Below, one piece after another: positions 57,870-64,000 of a stretch of 64,000 bases of DNA. The translations under genes and the position numbers were made by a program. The notes under the pieces were generated by a model. The model was not told where the DNA came from. It worked only from the letters and a program-made list of their open reading frames with translations, and did not search any database. The stretch comes from Nonomuraea gerenzanensis (lineage in GTDB: Bacteria > Actinomycetota > Actinomycetes > Streptosporangiales > Streptosporangiaceae), in NCBI RefSeq assembly GCF_020215645.1, contig NZ_CP084058.1:4836001-4900000 (forward strand). The letters run 5' to 3'. Within the stretch, counting starts at the first letter, position 1. Each line of letters starts with the position of its first letter.

Positions 57870-58475
57870 GTGCGGGCCGAGCGGCGCCTGAGCGCCTTCA
57901 CCGTGGCACTGGCCCTGCTGGGGCTGCTGCTGCTCTTCTGGTCCGTGCCCGAGCTGGGGCCCACCGTCAAGGCCGCCCGCGCCGACGGGGTGAGCGGCGT
58001 GTTCACCGCGCGCGAGCTGCGGTGCATCCAGCATCCCGGGCACGAGTCCTGCGTCTGGGCGGGGGACTTCGCCTCCGGTGACGGGCGGATCCAGCGGCAC
58101 GACGTCGAGCTGTACGGCAGCGACCGCACCACCCTCGCGGCCGGGCGGACCGTCCAGGCCGTGGACACGGGCCGCGCTAGCCGGGTCTACGGGCCCGGCG
58201 GCTCGGGGGAGTGGCTGTTCACCACGCTGCTCGCGCTGGCCGGCGCGGCCCTGGTGGCCGTGGCGGCCCGGCGGGTGTGGCGCGGGGGTGGTCGCGCGTC
58301 CGGCCACGGCGCGTCCGCCGATGGCGCGTCCGCCGATGGCGCGTCCGCTGACGGTGCGTCCGCCGATGGTGCGTCCGCTGACGGCGCGTCCGCCGATGGC
58401 GAGCCTGCTCGCGACGAGTGCGCTCCCGGTGAGCCCGCCCCGGCCGTGGCGGGGGAGTCGGGAGGCGAACCCTGA
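57870..58475 (+). CDS. Membrane protein with extracytoplasmic loop and repeat tail
   Basis: 201 residues. TM1 at about 8-28, an extracytoplasmic domain about 30-105 with a cysteine pair in ELRCIQHPGHESCVWAGDF, TM2 at about 112-132, then a cytoplasmic tail of six ASADG pentapeptides and an acidic end. The two cysteines could form a disulfide. GTG start 3 bp after the preceding stop implies co-translation with the His-rich membrane protein, so the two may form a complex. Family not recognised. Confidence 0.72.
   Translation: MRAERRLSAFTVALALLGLLLLFWSVPELGPTVKAARADGVSGVFTARELRCIQHPGHESCVWAGDFASGDGRIQRHDVELYGSDRTTLAAGRTVQAVDTGRASRVYGPGGSGEWLFTTLLALAGAALVAVAARRVWRGGGRASGHGASADGASADGASADGASADGASADGASADGEPARDECAPGEPAPAVAGESGGEP
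58308..58397 (+). repeat. 15-bp coding repeat in the membrane protein gene
   Basis: Six copies of GGCGCGTCCGCCGAT with few changes, encoding ASADG repeats in the cytoplasmic tail. Confidence 0.93.
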
Positions 58476-58564
58476 TCGGCTGCCGGTCCGGCATGACTCC
58501 TGTCATGGGAAGCCGGTGACGCGGCACACTGACCGCCGCGCACCGGGCGGCTCATGCTGGCGTC

Positions 58565-59848
58565 ATGACCATACGCCGATTCAGCACGTTCGCCTCGCGG
58601 CTGGCAGCCGCGACCCTCGCCGCGTCGCTGCTCGCGGCACAACCCGCCGCGGCACAACCCGGCGCGGCACAATCCAGCGCGGCGCAACCGGCCGGGCTCG
58701 ACACGGAGAGCCTGCGCCGGACCCTGGACGCCGTGCACGCGGCAGGCATGTACGGCACCTACGCCCACGTCGCGGACGGCCGGCAGAGCTGGCAGGGCGC
58801 GGCCGGGGTGGCCGACATCGACACGCGCCGCCCGGTCCACCCCGGCATGGTGCACCGGGCGGGCAGCATCACCAAGACGTTCACCGCGGTGGCCGTCATG
58901 CAGCAGGTCGGCAAGGGCACGATCGAGCTCGACGCGCCCATCGGCCGCTACTTACCGGACGTGGTGCCGGGCGAGCGCGGCCGGCGGATCACCGTGCGCA
59001 TGCTGCTGAACCACACCAGCCACATCGCCAACCACACCGAGCTGGTGTTCCCGGCGATCGAGAGCCTGGAGGCCAACCGCTTCCGGACCTTCCAGGCGCG
59101 GGAGCTGGCGCGATCGGGGCTGGCGGCCCCGCCGACCGGGGAGCCGGGGGCGCTGCCCGGCGCGTACTCCAACACCAACTACATCCTCGCGGGACTGCTG
59201 CTGGAGAAGGTGACGGGCGTCGGCGCCGAGCGCTACATCACCGACCACGTGATCCGCAAGGCGGGGCTGCGGCACACCGCGTTCCCGCGCACGCCGCACA
59301 TCCCGGGGCCGAACTCCAAGGCGTACGAGGCGCTGTTCGGGCTGTTCGACCCGCCCAGGGACTTCAGCGTCTACAACATGTCGTGGGCGGGGACGGCGGG
59401 CGCCGTCACCTCGACGATGGCGGACCTCAACCGCTTCTTCCGGCTGCTGCTGGGCGGTGCGCTGCTCGACGCCGGCCCGCTGGCCGAGATGCAGCGGACG
59501 GTACCGGTCAGGTCGTTCTCGGGCGCGGTGTTCGACTACGGTCTCGGGATCTTCCCGCTCGATCTGCCGTGCGGCCGTTTCTGGGGGCATGACGGGAGCG
59601 TCCCCGGCATGGAGACCCTGTCGTTCCTCGACCCGGGCAGTGGCCGGCAGTTCTCCTTGGGCCTGAACCTCAGGCACTACCAGCAGCTCGACGAGAACGG
59701 CCTGCCCACGGCGCACGCCATCGACTTCGCGATCCGCGACCATCTGCTCGCGGCGGCGTGCGGGCCGGACGCCACCGCCGCCGCCGCGCGCACGGCGGCG
59801 CCGCCGCTCCCGCTGCCCCTGATGGACAGGGGGACGCTCACGCCCTGA
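58565..59848 (+). CDS. Secreted serine hydrolase (beta-lactamase / D-alanyl-D-alanine carboxypeptidase-like)
   Basis: 427 residues. Sec signal peptide (1-30, AAQPAAA), then four AAQP/GAAQ-type short repeats. The class C-like fold has catalytic S101-x2-K104 in GSITK, Y201-S-N203 in GAYSNTNYI, and HDG in FWGHDGSVPG replacing KTG. Such enzymes act on D-amino-acid peptides or esters; the alkaline D-peptidase group is the nearest. A TTA codon is at 58952-58954. The ATG has no strong ribosome site. Its stop abuts the stop of the convergent HxlR gene with no gap. Confidence 0.93.
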   Translation: MTIRRFSTFASRLAAATLAASLLAAQPAAAQPGAAQSSAAQPAGLDTESLRRTLDAVHAAGMYGTYAHVADGRQSWQGAAGVADIDTRRPVHPGMVHRAGSITKTFTAVAVMQQVGKGTIELDAPIGRYLPDVVPGERGRRITVRMLLNHTSHIANHTELVFPAIESLEANRFRTFQARELARSGLAAPPTGEPGALPGAYSNTNYILAGLLLEKVTGVGAERYITDHVIRKAGLRHTAFPRTPHIPGPNSKAYEALFGLFDPPRDFSVYNMSWAGTAGAVTSTMADLNRFFRLLLGGALLDAGPLAEMQRTVPVRSFSGAVFDYGLGIFPLDLPCGRFWGHDGSVPGMETLSFLDPGSGRQFSLGLNLRHYQQLDENGLPTAHAIDFAIRDHLLAAACGPDATAAAARTAAPPLPLPLMDRGTLTP

Positions 59849-60226
59849 TCAGCTCGCGCCCGCGCGGGCGCCGTGGATCTCGTCGAGGTGGGACTCCACC
59901 CAGGAACGCAGCGCGCCGAGCGGGCCGGCCACCCCGCGGCCCAGCTCGGTCAGCGCGTACTCGACGTGCAGCGGGACCTCCGGGTAGACGGTGCGGTCGA
60001 CGAAGCCGTGCTCCTCCAGGCGGCGCAGCGTCTGGGTGAGGACCTTGGGGCTGACGCCCTCCAGGCGCCGCTGCAGCGCGCCGAAGCGCTGCGGCCCCTC
60101 CTCCAGCGCGCCGACGGCCAGGGCCGACCACTTGTTGGCCAGCAGATCCAGCACCTCCCTGCACGGGCACTGCGCGGCGTAGACGTCGTGCCGGTCGTGC
60201 AGACCGGATCCGCAGGTCAGCGCCAT
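59849..60226 (-). CDS. HxlR family transcriptional regulator
   Basis: 125 residues, a single winged helix-turn-helix domain: CPCREVLDLLANKWSALAVGALEEGPQRFGALQRRLEGVSPKVLTQTLRRLEEHGFVDRTVYPEVPLHVEYALTELGR. Cysteines at 5, 20 and 22 could serve as thiol sensors; in Bacillus, YodB and CatR of this family sense quinones through an N-terminal cysteine and control quinone reductases. A divergent quinone-oxidoreductase-like gene 127 bp away fits that model. Inverted repeats lie in the shared gap. ATG at 60226. Confidence 0.93.
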   Translation of the reverse strand: MALTCGSGLHDRHDVYAAQCPCREVLDLLANKWSALAVGALEEGPQRFGALQRRLEGVSPKVLTQTLRRLEEHGFVDRTVYPEVPLHVEYALTELGRGVAGPLGALRSWVESHLDEIHGARAGAS

Positions 60227-60289
60227 GGCCTGAACCTTTCCTCAGGGGGATATTACTTCCCAAAAGATAGCAGTCCGCCTTGCGGGTTA

Positions 60290-60307
60290 CTACCGTCCAT
60301 TGGGTAG
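60290..60307. promoter_or_regulatory. Possible HxlR operator
   Basis: CTACC-N8-GGTAG inverted repeat in the gap between the divergent HxlR and oxidoreductase genes. A related TTACTTCCC...GATAG element lies 37 bp upstream (60254-60269). TTACT-type half sites are known for YodB/CatR. Confidence 0.4.
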
Positions 60308-60353
60308 CTTCGGCTGCGCCCGGACGTACCACACCGAAGCAAGGAGCCGTTCC

Positions 60354-61316
60354 ATGTCATCCACCATGCGCGCGATCGTCCAGGACTCCCTCGGCGGCCC
60401 GGAGGTGCTGCGCCTGGCCGAGGTGCAGAAGCCCGTCCCGCTGCCCACCGAGGTCCTGGTCCGGGTGCACGCCGCCGGCGTGAACCCGGTGGACTGGAAG
60501 ACCCGCGCGGGCTCCGGCATGGCGCACGTGCTCGGCGCGCCGCCGTTCATCCTGGGCTGGGACGTCTCCGGCGTGGTCGAGGAGACCGGGTTCGGCGTGA
60601 CGGTCCTGCAGCCGGGCGACGAGGTGTTCGGCATGCCGTGGTTCCCGCGCCAGGCGGGCGCGTACGCGCAGTACGTCACCGCGCCCGCCCGGCAGTTCGC
60701 CCGCAAGCCGCGCACCGCCGGGCACGAGGCCGCCGCCGGGACGCCGCTGGCCGCCCTCACCGCCTGGCAGGCCCTGGTCGACACCGCGAGTCTCGGCAGC
60801 GGGCGGCGGGTGCTGATCCACGCGGCGGCCGGCGGCGTCGGCCACCTGGCGGTGCAGCTCGCCCGGCACGCGGGCGCGTACGTGATCGGCACCGCCTCGG
60901 CCGCCAAACACGACTGGCTGCGCTCGCTCGGCGCCGACGAGGTGATCGACTACACCACCACGCGCTTCGAGGACGCGGTGCGGGACGTGGACGTGGTGCT
61001 CGACCTCGTCGGCGACGGCCACGATCGGACGAGCACCCGCTCCCTCGACGTGCTGCGCCCGGGCGGGCTGCTGGTGGCGGTGCCGTCCGGCGTGGCGCCC
61101 GAGCTGGTCGGCCGCGCCCGTGAGCGGGGGGTGCGGGCCACCGGCATCCTGGTCGAGCCCGACGGCGCGGCGCTGGCCCGGATCGCCGAGCTGATCGACA
61201 AGGGCGAGCTGGACGTGGAGGTGGAGGAGGTCTTCCCGCTCGCGGACGCCGCCGAGGCGCACCGGCGCGGCGAGCAGGGGCGCAACCGCGGCAAGATCGT
61301 GCTCGGCGTCGCCTGA
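60354..61316 (+). CDS. NADPH:quinone oxidoreductase-like MDR protein
   Basis: 320-residue medium-chain dehydrogenase/reductase of the zinc-free quinone oxidoreductase group. GroES-like N-terminal domain (MRAIVQDSLGGPEVL, GVNPVDWKTRAG, LGWDVSGVVEE, PGDEVFG), then the Rossmann domain with HAAAGGVGHLAVQLA and GADEVIDY, ending GRNRGKIVLGV. It should reduce quinones or activated double bonds with NADPH. ATG with AGGAG 7-8 nt upstream. Divergent from the HxlR gene, which probably represses it. Confidence 0.93.
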   Translation: MSSTMRAIVQDSLGGPEVLRLAEVQKPVPLPTEVLVRVHAAGVNPVDWKTRAGSGMAHVLGAPPFILGWDVSGVVEETGFGVTVLQPGDEVFGMPWFPRQAGAYAQYVTAPARQFARKPRTAGHEAAAGTPLAALTAWQALVDTASLGSGRRVLIHAAAGGVGHLAVQLARHAGAYVIGTASAAKHDWLRSLGADEVIDYTTTRFEDAVRDVDVVLDLVGDGHDRTSTRSLDVLRPGGLLVAVPSGVAPELVGRARERGVRATGILVEPDGAALARIAELIDKGELDVEVEEVFPLADAAEAHRRGEQGRNRGKIVLGVA

Positions 61317-61344
61317 GCCAGAGCGTGTCACCGGCCGGCAGGGC

Positions 61345-61370
61345 CGGTTCGTCCGGCCGGTTCGTCCGGC
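61345..61370. repeat. Short 13-bp direct repeat
   Basis: CCGGTTCGTCCGG occurs twice in tandem, with a third partial copy near 61391, between convergent genes. Each unit is partly self-complementary, so it may act as a weak terminator. Confidence 0.55.
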
Positions 61371-61410
61371 CGGCGCGGCCTGGCGGTCGCGTTCGTCCGG
61401 CCACCGGTCA

Positions 61411-62022
61411 TCATCGCGTCGCGGGCCGGACCCCGTTGCGCCACAGCGCGGCCGCCACCCACACCCCGCCGATCATGACCAGCACGCCGTGCGCGACCCG
61501 CAGCGGGTACGGCCCGAAGAACTGCGGGATGAACAGCACGAACGCCAGCGCCAGCACCGCCCCGCTCCACCGGGGCAGCGTGCCGGAGCGCCAGACGGCC
61601 ACGGCCGCCATGACCGTGCCCACGGCCAGCAGCAGCAGCCCGGCGGCGAACATGGTGACCGCGACGGGCCCGTACCGGAACTCCTCGGCCAGCTCCATCA
61701 GCGCCGGCGCCCCGTCACGCAGGGAGCGCCGGGCGATGACGTTCAGCCCGAAGTCCTCGGCCCCGTAGTACGGCAGCGTCAGCCCCGCGCCGATCCAGGT
61801 CACCACCGCGGCCCGCAGGGACAGCCGGTCGCCGAGCACCTGGTGCAGGCCCAGCACGGCGAGCCCGAGCAGGATGAAGCCGCCCATCGCGGCGGCGTGC
61901 CCGGCGACCCACGCGGTGGAGGCCATGGCCGCCGCGTCGTCGCCGGCGGGCCGCAGCGCGATGTAGAGCAGGAAGAGGACGCCGCCGGCGGCGAAGGCCG
62001 CGGAGGTGAGCCGAGGGGACAT
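61411..62022 (-). CDS. Six-helix membrane protein of unknown function
   Basis: 203 residues with six hydrophobic helices and short loops (AAFAAGGVLFLLYIAL, AGHAAAMGGFILLGLAVLGLH, AAVVTWIGAGLTLPYYGAE, VAVTMFAAGLLLLAVGTVMAAVAVW, WSGAVLALAFVLFIPQFF, HGVLVMIGGVWVAAALW). The YGAEDFGLNVIARR loop between helices 3 and 4 may be functional. ATG 62022 has AAGGAG 6-7 nt upstream. Its promoter region carries two related palindromes, so it is a tightly regulated gene, but no regulator is adjacent. Convergent with the quinone oxidoreductase gene. Confidence 0.75.
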   Translation of the reverse strand: MSPRLTSAAFAAGGVLFLLYIALRPAGDDAAAMASTAWVAGHAAAMGGFILLGLAVLGLHQVLGDRLSLRAAVVTWIGAGLTLPYYGAEDFGLNVIARRSLRDGAPALMELAEEFRYGPVAVTMFAAGLLLLAVGTVMAAVAVWRSGTLPRWSGAVLALAFVLFIPQFFGPYPLRVAHGVLVMIGGVWVAAALWRNGVRPATR

Positions 62023-62057
62023 CGGTGCTCCTTCAATAGGGCGTTGCTCCGTTATGT

Positions 62058-62102
62058 GAGCAATGCTCTCGATATGGCGCACTGATGTCAAGAGCGGTGC
62101 TC
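62058..62102 (-). promoter_or_regulatory. Promoter with twin palindromic operators
   Basis: Minus-strand TTGACA (62091-62086), 17 bp, GAGCAT (62068-62063). Palindrome GAGC-AAT-GCTC (62058-62068) covers the -10 element and GAGC-GGT-GCTC (62092-62102) abuts the -35 element. The two sites are 34 bp apart centre to centre. Confidence 0.6.
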
Positions 62103-62122
62103 TCTGTTTTGAGAGGCGCCCT

Positions 62123-63556
62123 CTAGATGTGGGCGGGGACCTCGTTCCCGGCCGCGCGGATGGCCTTGGGCAGGTTGGTCAAGGCGAGCAGCACGAACCC
62201 GATCACGAAGAAGACGACCATCGACAGGATCGCGATGCGGTAGCTGTTGGTGAACTGCAGCGCCAGGGTGATCGTCAGCGAGCCGATGAACGCCGAGCCC
62301 TTGTCGCTGATCTGCAGCAGGCTGAAGTACTCGGCCTCCCGCCCCTTCGGGATCACCTGCGAGAACAGGGAGCGCGACAGCGCCTGCGTGCCGCCCAGCA
62401 CGATCGCGATCGCGAACGCCATCAGGTAGAACTGCAGCGCCTGCCCCTCGGCCACGAACATGGCCATCGCCACGATCGCCGTCCACACCACCAGGCTGGC
62501 CAGCACCGTACGCTTCGTCCCGAGGCTGCGCGCCAGCCAGCCGAGCAGCAGCGCGCCGAAGAACGCCACGAACTGCACCATCAGGATCGCGGTGATCTGC
62601 ACCTCCTGGGGCAGCTTGAGCGCCTCGGAGGCGAAGGCCGCGCTGTTGCCGATGACCGTCTGCACGCCGTCGTTGTAGATCAGGTAGGCCAGCAGGAACA
62701 GCAGCGTCAGCGGGTAGCGCCGCAGCTCGGACAGGGTGCGGCCGAGCTGGCGGAAGCTGCCGCCGACCGAGCGCAGCGCGGTGCTCTCGTGCGCGGGCAC
62801 CGGCCGGTTGCGCAGCCGCAGCAGCGGGATGATCGTGAACGTGGCCCACCACAGGCCCGCCGACATCATGCAGATGCGCACCGCCATGCCCTGGGTCAGG
62901 CCGAGGCTCTCGTACTGCAGGTAGAGCACCAGGTTGAGGGCCAGCAGCAGGCCGCCGCCCAGGTAGCCGATGGCCCAGCCGCGCGAGGAGACCCCGTCGC
63001 GCTCCTCGGCCGTGGAGATCTGCGGCAGGAACGAGTCGTAGACCACGATCGAGGCGCCGTAGAAGAGGTTGGCCAGGATGAACAGCACGCCACCGAGCAG
63101 GTAGCGGTCGCCCTCGACGAAGAACAGGCCCATCGCGGACAGCGCCCCGGCGTAGGCGAAGCCGCCGAGCAGCTCCTTCTTGCGGCCGGTGTGGTCGGCC
63201 AGCGCGCCGACGATCGGCAGGATCACGATCTGCAGGAACACCGCGACCGTGGTGATCAGGCCGAAGTACGCGGCCGGCCTGATGTCCAGGCCCAGCACGT
63301 CCACGTACCCCAGCCCGGGGTTCGTGATGGTGAGCTGGTCGAAGGTCTCCACGCACCTGCCGGGCTCCACGGACGGGAAGTCCTTGGCGCAGGCCGCGGT
63401 CTTGGCGACCGGGATGAGGTACGGGCCGAGGAAGACCGAGATGACCACCGTGTAGAAGGCGGAGTTGGCCCAGTCGTAGAAGTACCAGCCGCGCTGCTCG
63501 CGCCGGCGCGCTCCGGGGGAGTCGTCGAGGGCCGCGGGGGGTGCGGGTACGGGCAT
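62123..63556 (-). CDS. MFS transporter, ATG22/UMF1-like
   Basis: 477 residues, twelve predicted transmembrane helices. The N-terminus QRGWYFYDWANSAFYTVVISVFLGPYL is the signature of the Atg22-like (UMF1) MFS group, named after the yeast vacuolar amino-acid exporter. Other features: PIVGALADHTGRKK (MFS motif A), FFGALLLGWLARSLGTKR and GGTQALSRSLFSQVIPKGREAEYFSLLQISDKGSAF. An extra loop near residues 55-80 has two cysteines (ACAKDF, GRCVETF). Substrate unknown. ATG with GAGGAG upstream. It follows the glycerophosphodiesterase gene by 45 bp on the same strand, so it may export or import a product of that enzyme. Confidence 0.92.
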   Translation of the reverse strand: MPVPAPPAALDDSPGARRREQRGWYFYDWANSAFYTVVISVFLGPYLIPVAKTAACAKDFPSVEPGRCVETFDQLTITNPGLGYVDVLGLDIRPAAYFGLITTVAVFLQIVILPIVGALADHTGRKKELLGGFAYAGALSAMGLFFVEGDRYLLGGVLFILANLFYGASIVVYDSFLPQISTAEERDGVSSRGWAIGYLGGGLLLALNLVLYLQYESLGLTQGMAVRICMMSAGLWWATFTIIPLLRLRNRPVPAHESTALRSVGGSFRQLGRTLSELRRYPLTLLFLLAYLIYNDGVQTVIGNSAAFASEALKLPQEVQITAILMVQFVAFFGALLLGWLARSLGTKRTVLASLVVWTAIVAMAMFVAEGQALQFYLMAFAIAIVLGGTQALSRSLFSQVIPKGREAEYFSLLQISDKGSAFIGSLTITLALQFTNSYRIAILSMVVFFVIGFVLLALTNLPKAIRAAGNEVPAHI

Positions 63557-63601
63557 GGTGACGGATCGCTCCTCTTGCGGGCCGATGGGGGAACGGCGCT
63601 G

Positions 63602-64000
63602 TCAGGCGGCCAGGCGGCCGGGATGCCACAGCTCCCGGCGCTCCAGCACCTCACGCAGGCCGGTGACGTTGTCGGTCATGATGCCGTCCACGCCCAGGTC
63701 GAGCAGTTGCTCCATGCGGGCGGGGTCGTTGATCGTCCACACGTGCACCTGCATGCCGATGGCGTGCGCCGTACGGACGAGGTTGCGGGTGGTGACGCGC
63801 AGCCCGCGGAAGCCCACCGGCACCTGCGCGCACGGCACGCCGGCGCGCGACAGCCGGGCCAGCAGGCGGCCGTAGCCGGAGGTGGCCGCGGCGGCCCGCA
63901 GCGCGGCCACGCCGCGCGGCCCGAGCGCCGAGCACACCTGCCTGCCGATGGCCGCCCTGGCCAGCACCAGCCGCTCGTCGGAGAACGAGGTCAGGCAGAT
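63602..64000 (-). CDS. Glycerophosphodiester phosphodiesterase (C-terminal part, cut by window edge)
   Basis: Only the last 132 codons are inside the window; the reading frame stays open through 64000. The visible part contains strands 6-8 of a GDPD TIM barrel: ICLTSFSDERL, then PVGFRGLRVTTRNLVRTAHAIGMQVHVWTINDPARMEQLLDLGVDGIMTDNVTGLREVL. VHVWTINDP and GVDGIMTDN are family signatures. The enzyme releases glycerol 3-phosphate from glycerophosphodiesters. Catalytic His/Glu residues of the N-terminal half lie outside the window. Probably co-transcribed with the MFS gene. Confidence 0.92.
   Translation of the reverse strand: MCLTSFSDERLVLARAAIGRQVCSALGPRGVAALRAAAATSGYGRLLARLSRAGVPCAQVPVGFRGLRVTTRNLVRTAHAIGMQVHVWTINDPARMEQLLDLGVDGIMTDNVTGLREVLERRELWHPGRLAA

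Overview
This 64 kb window is chromosomal DNA of a very GC-rich actinobacterium. Codon third positions are almost all G or C, GTG and TTG starts are common, several genes look leaderless, and the gene set is typical of the phylum (GarA, FtsR, RbpA, SARP regulators, Ppm/Lnt, a conservon GTPase, DUF5999, DUF6223). The mix suggests a filamentous actinomycete, perhaps Streptosporangiales (Nonomuraea-like). That placement is inference; there is no rRNA gene to test it. I saw no tRNA, insertion sequence, prophage or CRISPR array.

Left part (1-23.5 kb), mostly core genes: a CDP-alcohol phosphatidyltransferase, a sugar nucleotidyltransferase fused to a degenerate phosphomannomutase domain, then garA-ftsR-BFN nuclease-merR-gcvP. 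This order resembles the Rv1822-Rv1832 region of Mycobacterium tuberculosis. A tandem glycine riboswitch precedes gcvP. Next come a TPR protein, a small alpha/beta hydrolase, DUF5999, a TetR regulator, a primary-type sigma factor, the menaquinone genes menE (minus) and menC-menD (plus), a 5'-3' exonuclease, an RsbU-like phosphatase, an M24 peptidase and a PP2C-like protein.

Middle (23.5-44.8 kb), mixed accessory and core: a giant ATP-binding LuxR regulator containing tandem repeats, a class I terpene synthase-like gene followed by a solitary CvnD-type GTPase, an Lrp regulator, a ROK-GH4-sugar kinase operon with a near-perfect operator, a HelD/HelR-like RNA polymerase helicase whose start codon is unclear, lnt-ppm, doxX with a CebR-type box, a SARP-NTPase-TPR regulator, fxsA, a decayed molybdopterin oxidoreductase, and rbpA with a textbook SigR promoter.

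Right part (44.8-64 kb): an ArsR-phosphatase fusion with a VOC protein, a two-component system, DUF6223, and then the most striking locus. There a LacI regulator, a secreted F5/8C-DUF1996 protein and a divergent 994-residue secreted multi-domain glycosidase are tied together by three copies of one 14-16 bp palindrome. It is followed by a second SARP regulator, two membrane proteins, a secreted serine hydrolase, an HxlR/quinone oxidoreductase pair, a membrane protein with twin operators, an ATG22-like MFS transporter and the 3' part of a glycerophosphodiesterase gene cut by the window edge.

Themes across the window: (i) well-formed palindromic operators beside their probable regulators; (ii) in-frame tandem repeats in linkers of regulators and membrane proteins; (iii) SigR-like promoters before transcription-machinery genes; (iv) a candidate polysaccharide-utilisation pair of secreted proteins under one LacI repressor.
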